Under the pieces are notes generated by a model. That model had not been told where the DNA came from. It made no database searches and saw only the letters and a program-made list of their open reading frames with translations. A stretch of 37,557 bases of DNA from an uncultured Clostridia bacterium (lineage in GTDB: Bacteria; Bacillota; Clostridia; Oscillospirales; Oscillospiraceae), in NCBI GenBank assembly GCA_945864305.1, contig CAMBAJ010000017.1, forward strand, positions 1 to 37,557, written 5' to 3'. Below, in pieces: positions 22,757 to 30,538 of the stretch. Each line of letters begins with the position of its first letter. The first letter of the stretch is position 1. Made by a program: the position numbers and the translations under genes.

Positions 22757-23572
22757 ATGCGTATCGCGCTGATTCAGATGCCGGTAACGGCGGATAGAGC
22801 GAAAAATATCCAGACAGCCTGTGAAAAGATCCGGGAGGCCGCGCAAAACGGCGCGGACTTCGCCGTGCTGCCGGAGATGTTCTGCTGTCCTTATCAGAAT
22901 GACTGCTTCCGGGCCTACGGCGAGGCGGAGCACGGCCCCGCCCAGACGGTGCTCTCCGCGCTGGCGGCGGAACTGGGCATCTACATTGTCTGCGGTTCCA
23001 TTCCGGAGCTGGCGGAGGGGAATGTCTACAACACCAGCTATGTCTACGGCCGCCGCGGAGAGCTGCTGGCAAAGCACCGTAAGGCTCACCTGTTCGACAT
23101 CGACGTCCAGGGCGGCCAGCGCTTCATGGAGTCGGACACTCTTTCCCCGGGAAGCGATGTCACCACCTTTGAGACGGAATTCGGCACCATGGGGCTCTGT
23201 ATCTGCTTTGACCTGCGGTTTGAGGAATTGGCCCGGTGCATGTGCCTCCGGGGTGCCAAGGTCATCTTCGTCCCGGCGGCCTTCAACATGACCACCGGCC
23301 CCGCCCACTGGGAGCTGCTGTTCCGCCAGCGGGCCGTGGACAATCAATGCTTCACCGTGGGCGTCTCCCCCGCCCGGGACGAGACCGCCGGTTACGTGGC
23401 CTACGGCAACTCCATCGCCGTGGACCCCTGGGGCACGGTGCTGTGCCGGGCCGGGGCGGAGGAGACGACACTGTACGCCGACCTGGACTTTGCCCGGCTG
23501 GAGGCCGTGCGGCAGCAGCTGCCCATCCTGTCCGCCCGACGGACGGACCTGTACGAGGTGCGGGAGAAGTGA
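22757..23572 (+). CDS. Nitrilase-superfamily carbon-nitrogen hydrolase (omega-amidase-like)
   Basis: A 271-residue CN hydrolase. The catalytic triad is visible: Glu40 in LPEMF, Lys109 in KHRKAHLF and Cys150 in LCICFDLRFEE. The surrounding sequence (HRKAHLFDIDVQGG, then ALFRQRAVDNQCF-type segment) resembles Nit2/omega-amidases that deaminate alpha-ketoglutaramate or alpha-ketosuccinamate. Start: ATG seven bases after AGGAGG. It overlaps the MGMT gene by four bases and follows the Smr gene by 17, so all three should be co-translated. Substrate is inferred from motif likeness only. Confidence 0.9.
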   Translation: MRIALIQMPVTADRAKNIQTACEKIREAAQNGADFAVLPEMFCCPYQNDCFRAYGEAEHGPAQTVLSALAAELGIYIVCGSIPELAEGNVYNTSYVYGRRGELLAKHRKAHLFDIDVQGGQRFMESDTLSPGSDVTTFETEFGTMGLCICFDLRFEELARCMCLRGAKVIFVPAAFNMTTGPAHWELLFRQRAVDNQCFTVGVSPARDETAGYVAYGNSIAVDPWGTVLCRAGAEETTLYADLDFARLEAVRQQLPILSARRTDLYEVREK

Positions 23573-23892
23573 GCAGCCGGGTCTTTGCCACATTTTACGA
23601 CATCGTCCGCCGCATCCCCGCCGGGAGCGTGGCCACCTACGGCCAGGTGGCACATCTGGCCGGGCTGCCCCGGTGTGCCAGGACGGTGGGCTACGCCATG
23701 GCGGGCTGTCAGGACCCCTCCGTCCCCTGCCACCGGGTGGTGGACCGCTTCGGCGGAACAAAGGCCTGCTTCGACATCTGCGCTCCCGGCACTCAGCGGG
23801 CACTGCTGGAGGCCGAGGGTGTGGCATTCCGGGAAGATGGGACGGTGGACCTGGAGCGCTGTCTTTGGCATCCGGATTTTCAAGTGATGTAA
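23569..23892 (+). CDS. Short MGMT-family protein (methylguanine-DNA methyltransferase domain)
   Basis: A 107-residue protein equal to the C-terminal DNA-binding and active-site domain of O6-methylguanine methyltransferases, without the N-terminal domain. AGSVATYGQVAHLAGLPRCARTVGYAM is the helix-turn-helix with the Arg finger, and VPCHRVV keeps the methyl-acceptor Cys (about residue 54). The C-terminal FDICAPGTQRALLEAEGVAF and VDLERCLW part resembles alkyltransferase-like (ATL) proteins, which normally have Trp in place of the Cys. GTG start overlaps the nitrilase stop (GTGA). It may repair alkylated DNA or flag lesions; which one is unclear. Confidence 0.85.
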   Translation: MSSRVFATFYDIVRRIPAGSVATYGQVAHLAGLPRCARTVGYAMAGCQDPSVPCHRVVDRFGGTKACFDICAPGTQRALLEAEGVAFREDGTVDLERCLWHPDFQVM

Positions 23893-23932
23893 AGCTTTTT
23901 TCCGCATCGGAGGGATAAACCCCTGATTCAAA

Positions 23933-23965
23933 AACGAGGCGATGCGCTTGCCGCACCGCCTCGTT
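23933..23965. terminator. Bidirectional terminator between MGMT and Dabb genes
   Basis: A 9-bp perfect stem extended by four more pairs (23933-23946 with 23952-23965), flanked by an A run and seven T residues, between convergent genes. Confidence 0.9.
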
Positions 23966-23972
23966 TTTTTGC

Positions 23973-24254
23973 TCAGAATTCGTAATCCACCGCTACCCGG
24001 TCCTCGCGGATGGACTTGCACAGGGCGGACACCGCCTTGTGCCGGGGATCGTTCTTGTAAGTATCCAGTGCCTCCAGGCTCTCAAATTCGCTGACCAGCA
24101 CAGCGTCGTAGTTGCCCTCGCCCACGTTCACAGCCACTTCGCTGCGCAGCAGCTGGGGGATGACGCCCTGAAGGTTCCGCAGGCCCGTCAGAAACTGCTC
24201 CTGTTCCGCCTCCGTACCGGGAAGGAATTTCCACATCACAATATGCCGGATCAT
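23973..24254 (-). CDS. Dabb (stress-responsive A/B barrel) family protein
   Basis: A 93-residue small dimeric alpha/beta-barrel protein. The family pattern is clear: IRHIVMWKFLPGTE at the start, VNVGEGNYDAVLVSEFESLEALDTYKNDPRHKAV in the middle, and DRVAVDYEF at the end. Dabb proteins include stress-induced proteins and some decarboxylases/cyclases; none can be assigned here. It starts one base after the aminotransferase stop and uses GGAGGAAG within that gene's end, so it is its operon partner and falls under T-box control. Confidence 0.9.
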   Translation of the reverse strand: MIRHIVMWKFLPGTEAEQEQFLTGLRNLQGVIPQLLRSEVAVNVGEGNYDAVLVSEFESLEALDTYKNDPRHKAVSALCKSIREDRVAVDYEF

Positions 24255-24255
24255 C

Positions 24256-25452
24256 TTACTTCCTCCGCGCGTTGTACGCCTCGATGCCCAGGCCCAGCAG
24301 CTCCACGGCCCGGGTCAGGTCGTCCGGCGCCGTCACATAGGCAATGCGGGCCTTATTGCGGCCCAAGGCCGGGTCACTGTAAAAGCCCTCACCGGGAGCG
24401 AACATAACAGTCTCGCCGTGGTCCTCAAACTCCTCCAGCAGGAAGTACTGCAGCTTTTCCGCGTCATCCACGGGCAGCGTCACCATCAGGTAGAAAGCGC
24501 CCTCGGGCGTGGTGAACTGCACGCCGGGGACCTTGGACAATGCCGCCACGATGGCGTCCCGGCGGCGCTGGTACTCCTCCCGCACGGACTCATAGTAGGA
24601 GGCGTCCAGCGTGTTGTACATGGCGGCAGCGCCCACCTGGCCCAGGGTCGCAATGCACAGGCGGCCCTGGCAGAGCTTCATGGCCTCGCCCATCAACTCC
24701 CGGTTCCGGGAGACCAGCGTGCCCACCCGGGCGCCGGTGGCGGAGAAGCGCTTGGAGATAGAGTCGATCACCACCACATTTTCCGCCGCGTCCTCGAATT
24801 CCAGCATGGAGGCCATCTTGCCGGTGTACACGATCTCCCGGTATACCTCATCGCTGATGAGGAACAGGTCATGCTCCTTGGCGATGTCGGCCATCAGCCG
24901 CATCTCCTCATGGGACAGGACCACACCGGTGGGATTGCCGGGGGTGGTCATCAGGATGGCCCGGGTATGCCCGTTGATCAGGGGCTCGATTTTCTCCCGG
25001 CTGGCGAAGCGGTAGCCCTCCTCCGCCGTGGTGGGGATGGGGCGGATCTTGCCGCCAGTGATATTGACAAAGGTGGTGTAGTTGGGATAGAACGGCTCGG
25101 GCACCAGGACTTCGTCGCCCTCCTCCAGGATGCAGGACAAGACGATTTCCAGCGCCTCGCTGCCGCCGAAGGTAGCCAGAATGTCATCGTTCGCAACAGG
25201 GCAGCCCAGTTTTTCGTAATACTTCCGAACCGCGTCCACATACACCTCTACGCCGGGAGCCGGGGCATATTCCAGCACAGCCTCCCCGAAGTCGTTCACA
25301 GCGTCGAAAAAGGCCTTGGGGGTCTCGATGTCCGGCTGGCCGATGTTCAGGTGGCGGACCTTCAGGCCCTTGGCCACGGCCGCCATCTCATAGGGGTAAA
25401 ACTTCCGTACGGGCGACAGCTCGCACCGCTTGATTTTGCTGGAAAGTCTCAT
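24256..25452 (-). CDS. Class I PLP-dependent aminotransferase, probable alanine-forming
   Basis: A 398-residue fold-type I aminotransferase. Lys234 in SISKRFSATGAR is the PLP Schiff-base lysine, TTPGNPTGVVLS carries the Asn contacting PLP, and LISDEVYREIVY holds the Asp/Tyr pair; an Arg near the C-terminus binds the substrate carboxylate. It resembles AspC/AlaA-type enzymes. The T-box upstream has a GCC (alanine) specifier codon, which suggests pyruvate plus glutamate to alanine, induced when charged tRNA-Ala is low. The longest frame starts at an ATG in the leader; 25452, seven bases after AGGAGG, is preferred. Strict substrate remains an inference. Confidence 0.9.
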   Translation of the reverse strand: MRLSSKIKRCELSPVRKFYPYEMAAVAKGLKVRHLNIGQPDIETPKAFFDAVNDFGEAVLEYAPAPGVEVYVDAVRKYYEKLGCPVANDDILATFGGSEALEIVLSCILEEGDEVLVPEPFYPNYTTFVNITGGKIRPIPTTAEEGYRFASREKIEPLINGHTRAILMTTPGNPTGVVLSHEEMRLMADIAKEHDLFLISDEVYREIVYTGKMASMLEFEDAAENVVVIDSISKRFSATGARVGTLVSRNRELMGEAMKLCQGRLCIATLGQVGAAAMYNTLDASYYESVREEYQRRRDAIVAALSKVPGVQFTTPEGAFYLMVTLPVDDAEKLQYFLLEEFEDHGETVMFAPGEGFYSDPALGRNKARIAYVTAPDDLTRAVELLGLGIEAYNARRK

Positions 25453-25547
25453 AATAAATCCTCCTAGATCGAATCGATCTGAATTTTGACGATGCATTGG
25501 ATACATGTTTCGACGGCGCTGTTTTGCGTCCTCCGCTACCTGGGGAT

Positions 25548-25579
25548 AAAAAACCGCCCCTGACAGACGTCAGGGGCGG
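25548..25579 (-). terminator. T-box terminator
   Basis: An 11-bp perfect stem (25554-25564 with 25569-25579) with a four-base loop, followed by six T residues on the minus strand. It is the transcription terminator that uncharged tRNA prevents. Confidence 0.93.
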
Positions 25580-25775
25580 AAAATCTTCCACGGTACCACC
25601 CTGATCTGTCTCCTGGCGGAGACATCTCATGTCATCCTGTAACGGGGATGAGCCGTCCCGCTCGTCACGGGCCGCTCCAAAGTGGCTTACTTTGCGGCGT
25701 GGGCTGAGGGCTTGCACCGATTCCCTCTCGCTGGCAGCCGGTTTCGCAAAGCTGGCTTTGTCATCGCTTTTGCTT
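25580..25775 (-). promoter_or_regulatory. T-box leader, alanine (GCC) specifier
   Basis: The minus strand ends with AGGGTGGTACCGTGG (25588-25602), the T-box sequence; its UGGU bulge would pair with an ACCA acceptor end, fitting discriminator A of tRNA-Ala. In Stem I, CTTTGCG pairs with CGCAAAG and CAAAG with CTTTG, leaving a specifier loop TAAGCCA in which, by alignment to glyQS leaders, GCC is the codon. Other Stem I marks (GATGA, GGTGCAAGCC) are present. Confidence 0.9.
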
Positions 25776-25781
25776 TGTTCT

Positions 25782-25809
25782 ATTATACGTGTTTCAAAGT
25801 ATTTGTCAA
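25782..25809 (-). promoter_or_regulatory. Promoter of the T-box transcript
   Basis: Consensus -35 TTGACA (25804-25809) and -10 TATAAT (25782-25787) with a 16-base spacer on the minus strand. It begins less than 20 bases after the ftsK stop codon. Confidence 0.8.
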
Positions 25810-25827
25810 GCCCGGTATGTCAAAGTT

Positions 25828-28434
25828 TCATGTCTCTTCTTCCGGGGATGGTGCTGACGCATCAGTGCTGTCCGCCGCGCCGCCCATCTGCATCTCCTGC
25901 CACTGGGCCCGAGTGATGAGCAGCTGCCGGGGCTTGGAGCCCTCGAAGGGGCCCACGATGCCCCGCTCCTCCATCTGGTCCACTAGGCGGGCAGCCCGGG
26001 AATAGCCCAGCTTCAGCCGGCGCTGGAGCATGGACACGGAGGCCTGGCCGGTCTCCAGCACCACGTCCACGGCGGCGGGCAGCAGCTCGTCGCCCTCGTC
26101 GTCAGAGGACTCGGCGGCGGCAGCGCCCTTGGAAGAGCCGCCCTTCTCCTTCTCCTGCATGGACTCCTCGATCTTGGCGATGACCTCGTCGGAGTACTGG
26201 GCCTCGCCGGTCTGCTTGACGAAGGCCACCACCTCCTCGATCTCCTCCGGGGAGATGAAGCAGCCCTGGACACGGATCTTGGACTCGCCCAGCGGGGCGT
26301 AGAGCATGTCGCCCTTGCCCACCAGCTTTTCCGCGCCAGTGGTGTCCAGAATGATGCGGGACTCCAGAGAGGACGCCACGGCAAAGGCGATGCGGCTGGG
26401 GATGTTGGCCTTCATCAGACCGGTGATGACGTCGGCGGAGGGCCGCTGGGTGGCGATGACCAGGTGCATACCGGCGGCGCGGCCCATCTGGGCCACGCGG
26501 CAGATGGACTCCTCCACCTCTTTCGCCGCCACCAGCATCAAATCGGCCAACTCGTCGATGACCACCACCACGCTGGGCAGTGTCTCCATGCCCTCGGTGG
26601 CCTTAGCCAGCTTGTTGTACTCCTCCAGCTTCTTCACGCCGTGCTCGGAGAAAGTCTTGTACCGCTTCATCATCTCGAACACCGCCCACTGCAGGGCACC
26701 GGCGGCCTTCTTCGGGTCCGTGACCACCGGGATCAGCAGGTGGGGAATGCCGTTATAGGGGGCCAGCTCCACCATCTTGGGGTCCACCATGATAAAGCGG
26801 ACCTCATCGGGCGTGGACTTGTAGAGCAGGCTGACGATCAGGGAGTTGGTGCACACGGATTTACCGGAGCCGGTGGTACCGGCGATCAGCACGTGGGGCA
26901 GCTTTTCGATATTGCCCACGATGTTCCTGCCGCTGATGTCCCGGCCCACGGCGAAGGCCGTGCGGGACTTGTGCTCCGTGAACTCCCGGGACTCGATGAC
27001 ATCCCGGATCAGCACCGGCGTCACCTGCTTGTTGGGCACCTCGATGCCCACCACGGAGCTCTTGTCGGGGATGGGGGCGATGCGGACACCGGTGGCGCCC
27101 AGCGCCAGGGCGATATCGTCCGCCAGGTTGGTGATCTTGGAGAGCTTCACGCCCTGGTCCAGCACGAACTCATAGCGGGTGACAGAGGGGCCGTGGACCA
27201 CGTCTCCCGGCGTGGCGTCCACGCCGAAGCTGGTCAGGGTCTCCGCCAGACGGCGGGAGTTGTTCCGCAGCTCCGCGCCGGCCTCCACAAAATTGTCGTT
27301 CCGGTTCTCGTGCAGCAGCGTGATGGGAGGGAACTGGTAGGCGTTCTCGCCGTCCGCCAGCTTCTGCTCGATCTCTGCCGTCACGGCGGCCGTCTGCTCC
27401 GCCACTTCCCGGGCGGTGTTCGCCTTCTCCTTCCGGCCGGACGCCGGAGCCTCCCGCACAGGCGCCGCCGGCTCCTCCTGCTGGATGGGCACGGGGGGCT
27501 TTACGGCAGGCTGGGACACAGCGGCAGCCGCCGGTTGCCTTGCCTGGGGGATGGCCGGCATCTTCTCCCGGGGCTCCTCCGTCTCCTGCTGAGAATTCTT
27601 CTCAGAGAGCACCTGGTCAGGCGTTCTCTGCTGGTCCGACTTGTGGCGGAAAAAGCTGGTGAAGCGGCCTGGCTCCTTGGGGGCGGGCGTTGGCGGCAGC
27701 GCCGCCGGCTCGTCGATGGGAATGTCGATCTGAGGCTTGGGCCGGTCCGAGGTGCGGCGCCGGACAGGCTCCGTCTCCACGACCCGGATATGGGGCCGCT
27801 CAGGCTCCGGTTCCTCCTCATACTGGGGGCGCTCCCGATGCTTTTCGATGAGGGCCCCCACGGTCAGCCGCAGGGCCACCATCAGCATGACGACAAACAG
27901 CACCGTGAAGATGATGACCGAGGGCAGCATGGAGAACACCGCCACGGAGCCCTCCGCCAAAATGCCAGACACGGCGCCGCCGGAGGTCATCTGAATGCCG
28001 GAGGTCCACAGCTTTGCCAAAATGCCGACGCCGGACTCAAACTCCTCCCGGCACAGCGCCATATGGGCCAGGGTGCCGAACAGCACCGGCAGCAGCAAAG
28101 CGCAGGTCACCCGCAGCTGGACGGGACGGCCGTGGTGGAACAGCAGGATCACTGCCGCCAGCAGCATGGCCGGTGCCACCAGCCAGTAGCCATAGCCGAA
28201 CAGCCCCCGGAGCAGCAGTGCGAACCAGTCGACGAACAGGGCGCTGACACCCACGTAGCTGACGCCGACGCACAGTGTCAACAGCAGCAAAACCACGCCC
28301 CCCACCTCCCGGCGGATGGGCCGCTTCTGGGGCTGCACGGGCTTTTTGGAGCGGCCGGAGCTGCTCTTGGAAGAGCTGCTTTTTCCGGAGCCGCTTCTTT
28401 GCGTTGTGGATTTCTTTTGTGTCGTGGAAGCCAC
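25828..28434 (-). CDS. FtsK/SpoIIIE DNA translocase
   Basis: Hexameric ATP-driven motor that pumps chromosomal DNA through closing septa in division or sporulation. About 868 residues. An N-terminal Ser/Lys-rich stretch is followed by four transmembrane helices (about 45-190) and a Pro/Glu-rich linker to about 350. The motor has Walker A GTTGSGKS (about 519-526) and Walker B VVVVIDELAD (about 622-631). The C-terminal gamma winged helix (GQASVSMLQRRLKLGYSRAARLVDQMEERGIVGPFEGSKPR) should read orienting DNA sequences. Start: GTG 28434, eight bases after GGAGG; the longer frame begins with TTG inside that site. Co-transcribed with uppP, 24 bases upstream. FtsK versus SpoIIIE role not separable. 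Confidence 0.93.
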   Translation of the reverse strand: MASTTQKKSTTQRSGSGKSSSSKSSSGRSKKPVQPQKRPIRREVGGVVLLLLTLCVGVSYVGVSALFVDWFALLLRGLFGYGYWLVAPAMLLAAVILLFHHGRPVQLRVTCALLLPVLFGTLAHMALCREEFESGVGILAKLWTSGIQMTSGGAVSGILAEGSVAVFSMLPSVIIFTVLFVVMLMVALRLTVGALIEKHRERPQYEEEPEPERPHIRVVETEPVRRRTSDRPKPQIDIPIDEPAALPPTPAPKEPGRFTSFFRHKSDQQRTPDQVLSEKNSQQETEEPREKMPAIPQARQPAAAAVSQPAVKPPVPIQQEEPAAPVREAPASGRKEKANTAREVAEQTAAVTAEIEQKLADGENAYQFPPITLLHENRNDNFVEAGAELRNNSRRLAETLTSFGVDATPGDVVHGPSVTRYEFVLDQGVKLSKITNLADDIALALGATGVRIAPIPDKSSVVGIEVPNKQVTPVLIRDVIESREFTEHKSRTAFAVGRDISGRNIVGNIEKLPHVLIAGTTGSGKSVCTNSLIVSLLYKSTPDEVRFIMVDPKMVELAPYNGIPHLLIPVVTDPKKAAGALQWAVFEMMKRYKTFSEHGVKKLEEYNKLAKATEGMETLPSVVVVIDELADLMLVAAKEVEESICRVAQMGRAAGMHLVIATQRPSADVITGLMKANIPSRIAFAVASSLESRIILDTTGAEKLVGKGDMLYAPLGESKIRVQGCFISPEEIEEVVAFVKQTGEAQYSDEVIAKIEESMQEKEKGGSSKGAAAAESSDDEGDELLPAAVDVVLETGQASVSMLQRRLKLGYSRAARLVDQMEERGIVGPFEGSKPRQLLITRAQWQEMQMGGAADSTDASAPSPEEET

Positions 28435-28458
28435 GGTATGTACCTCCAAAGGTTATTT

Positions 28459-29298
28459 CTAGATGAATGTCAAAATCAGGGTCAGTACGCCTACCGCCCA
28501 GCAGTAGTAGGCAAACGCACCGAATTTGCCCCTGTCTGCGATCATCTTCAGCAGGCGGATGCAGGCGTAGCCCACCACAGCGGACACCACCACGCCCACC
28601 AGATAGACGGGGACATCCGCCCAGATGATGCCGGCCTCCACCGCGTCCTTCAGGCTCAGGATGTTGGCGCCCAAAATGGCGGGGATGGACAGCAGGAAGG
28701 AAAAGCGCACGGCGAATTTCCGGTCAAAGCCCCGGAAGCAGCCGGCGGTGATGGTGGTGCCGGAACGGGAGATGCCGGGGCAAGTGGCGATGGCCTGGGC
28801 CACGCCCACCAGCAGAACGTCCACCATGGTGGCGCTCTTCTCCGTCTTGCGGCCCTTTCTCACCCGGTCGCTGGCGAACAGAAGGCAGCCGGTGACCAAC
28901 AGCGCTGCGGCCACGAAGTACATGTTGTCCGCCAGGCCCTCCACCAGGTCCTTGATGGGCAGCACGATCAGCAGCGGCAGAGTGCCCACGATGATCAGCA
29001 GGATCATCCGGCGGGCCGGCGGCACCGGCGTCGGGGTGGAGCCCCGGGCCAGGTCCCGGACGCCGCAGAAAAACTCCACCACCATGTCCCGGACGTCATC
29101 CCAGTAGGCCACAAAGACGGCCACCAGTGTGCCCAGGTGCAGCAGCACGTCGAAAAACTCCGGAATGTCGGAGGCACCGGACATGCCCAGAAGATGCTCC
29201 GCGATGGCCAGATGGCCGGAGCTGGAGATCGGCAGAAACTCCGCCACGCCCTGGATCACGCCCAGCAAAATCGATGACAGCAGTGACAAAACGCTCAC
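28459..29298 (-). CDS. uppP: Undecaprenyl-diphosphatase
   Basis: Integral membrane phosphatase (BacA family) that recycles undecaprenyl diphosphate for cell-wall synthesis and gives bacitracin tolerance. 279 residues, eight hydrophobic segments. Motifs: GVAEFLPISSSGHLAIAEHLL (about 17-37) and PGISRSGTTITAGCFRGFDR, the two active-site boxes with the Glu, Ser and Arg. The GTG at 29298 is only one base from AGGAG, so the TTG at 29289 (start of MSLLSSILLG) may be the true start. Upstream of ftsK, likely same operon. A -10 TATACT at 29332-29337 is plausible, with no good -35. Confidence 0.92.
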   Translation of the reverse strand: MSVLSLLSSILLGVIQGVAEFLPISSSGHLAIAEHLLGMSGASDIPEFFDVLLHLGTLVAVFVAYWDDVRDMVVEFFCGVRDLARGSTPTPVPPARRMILLIIVGTLPLLIVLPIKDLVEGLADNMYFVAAALLVTGCLLFASDRVRKGRKTEKSATMVDVLLVGVAQAIATCPGISRSGTTITAGCFRGFDRKFAVRFSFLLSIPAILGANILSLKDAVEAGIIWADVPVYLVGVVVSAVVGYACIRLLKMIADRGKFGAFAYYCWAVGVLTLILTFI

Positions 29299-29437
29299 GC
29301 TCCTAAATCAGTCAAAAATCTCGTACGATATAGTATACCACGGATATGCCTCGAATTCCAGCTATATTTGTGGAACTTCTGTTCTTCTCCGTCACCGCTT
29401 AAAATTTTCGCAGTTTGGACATCCGATGGAAAGGCAA

Positions 29438-29465
29438 GGCAGGGGCCGCCTTTGCGTCCCCTGCC
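29438..29465 (-). terminator. Probable terminator of rnc
   Basis: GGCAGGGG (29438-29445) pairs with CCCCTGCC (29458-29465) around a 12-base loop, just after the rnc stop codon, with a short T-rich stretch following on the minus strand. Confidence 0.6.
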
Positions 29466-29475
29466 TGAAAATCTC

Positions 29476-30159
29476 TCATTCTCCGCCCAGCGTCTCCAAG
29501 GCGGCTCTTGCGGCGGCCTGTTCCGCCTCCTTCTTGCTGTGGCCGGTGCCGGTCCCCAGCGGCGCGCCGTTCAGCAGCACCTCCGCCGAGAAGGTCTTGG
29601 CGTGGTCCGGCCCCTGCTCCCCCACCATGCGGTAAGTCAGCACCTGGTCTGCCTGACGCTGGACCAACTCCTGAAGGGCAGTCTTGTAGTCCCGGCGGCG
29701 CTCCTCCACCACTTCTTCCCGCTCTGCGTCCAGCAGAACGCGGTGGATCAGCGCCGACGCGGCGCCGATACCGCCGTCCAGATAGACCGCGGCAAACACG
29801 GCCTCCGTGGCGTCCGCCAGAATGGACGTTCGCTCCCGGCCGCCGCCGGCCTCCTCGCCTCGGCCCAGCTTCAGGTATTTTCCAAGGCCCAGCTTCTGCG
29901 CCACCTCGTACAGACTCTGCTCGCACACCAGTGCCGCCCGGATGCGGGTCAGGTCCCCCTCCGGCAGGTCCGGATGCTGTACAAACAAAAATTCCGCCGT
30001 CACAAAGCCCAATACGGAATCCCCCAGAAACTCCAGCCGCTCGTTGCTGTTCAGATGGGCAGCGCGGTGCTCATTGGCATAGGAGCTGTGGCTCAGGGCC
30101 TCGCTGAGGAGCGCCGGGTCCCGGAACGTGTAATTCAGTTTTTTCTCCAGTTCCTGCAT
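29476..30159 (-). CDS. rnc: Ribonuclease III
   Basis: Double-stranded-RNA endonuclease for rRNA processing and mRNA decay, about 227 residues. NERLEFLGDSVLGFVTAEFLF (about 44-64) is the signature with the acidic metal ligands; DATEAVFAAVYLDGG is the second metal-binding stretch. The C-terminal dsRNA-binding domain ends in GTGTGHSKKEAEQAAARAALETLG. ATG 30159 follows GAGAGGA by five bases; the longer frame is not needed. It lies 57 bases after acpP with a hairpin in between. The order plsX-acpP-rnc is common in Firmicutes. Confidence 0.94.
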   Translation of the reverse strand: MQELEKKLNYTFRDPALLSEALSHSSYANEHRAAHLNSNERLEFLGDSVLGFVTAEFLFVQHPDLPEGDLTRIRAALVCEQSLYEVAQKLGLGKYLKLGRGEEAGGGRERTSILADATEAVFAAVYLDGGIGAASALIHRVLLDAEREEVVEERRRDYKTALQELVQRQADQVLTYRMVGEQGPDHAKTFSAEVLLNGAPLGTGTGHSKKEAEQAAARAALETLGGE

Positions 30160-30182
30160 AACGGTCCTCTCTCCAAAAGGAA

Positions 30183-30201
30183 GCCCCGCACTGGGCGGGG
30201 C
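30183..30201 (-). terminator. Intercistronic hairpin between acpP and rnc
   Basis: GCCCCGC (30183-30189) pairs with GCGGGGC (30195-30201), loop of five, followed on the minus strand by TTCCTTTT. It is likely a partial terminator or mRNA stabiliser that lowers rnc relative to acpP. Confidence 0.6.
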
Positions 30202-30216
30202 GGTCCTCAAATCTAC

Positions 30217-30462
30217 TTACTTCAGCTTGCCCGCGATGTAGTTCACCGCGTCACCGACGGTCTTCAGGCCGTTCAGATCGTCCTCTTGGGTCTCGCCCAC
30301 ACCGAAGGACTCCTCCATCGCCATGACCAGTTCCACCAGGTCCACAGAATCCGCGCCCAGATCCTCGGCGAAATCCGTGTCCATTGTCACCTCGGCAGGC
30401 TCCATGGCAAACTGCTCGGCCACCAGTTCTCTCATTGTCTGAAAAATTTCTTCGTTTGACAT
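30217..30462 (-). CDS. acpP: Acyl carrier protein
   Basis: Carrier of growing acyl chains in fatty acid synthesis. 81 residues, acidic, four-helix. Ser39 in GADSVDLVELVMAMEESF is the phosphopantetheine attachment site. ATG 30462 is eight bases after GAGGAG; the frame also has an earlier GTG. It has its own strong promoter in the plsX-acpP gap, and the RBS lies in a possible hairpin. Neighbours plsX and rnc match the usual fatty-acid cluster order, without fabD/fabG here. Confidence 0.95.
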   Translation of the reverse strand: MSNEEIFQTMRELVAEQFAMEPAEVTMDTDFAEDLGADSVDLVELVMAMEESFGVGETQEDDLNGLKTVGDAVNYIAGKLK

Positions 30463-30472
30463 GCTGTTCACT

Positions 30473-30499
30473 CCTCACGGAATTATGGTTCTCGTGAGG
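30473..30499 (-). repeat. Inverted repeat over the acpP ribosome site
   Basis: CCTCACG and CGTGAGG (minus strand 30499-30493 and 30479-30473) can pair around 13 bases, burying part of the GTGAGGAG ribosome site of acpP. Confidence 0.5.
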
Positions 30500-30501
30500 C
30501 A

Positions 30502-30531
30502 ATCATACGGCAAGGAATGCGTCGGTGTCAA
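30502..30531 (-). promoter_or_regulatory. Promoter of acpP
   Basis: Consensus -35 TTGACA (30526-30531) and -10 TATGAT (30502-30507), spacer 18, on the minus strand, in the plsX-acpP gap. Confidence 0.75.
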
Positions 30532-30538
30532 TAGGAAA

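Noticed and set aside
26464-29277. A 937-codon plus-strand open frame opposite ftsK and uppP
   Set aside because: Antisense shadow of high-GC genes with no recognisable domain, unlike the FtsK and UppP motifs on the minus strand.
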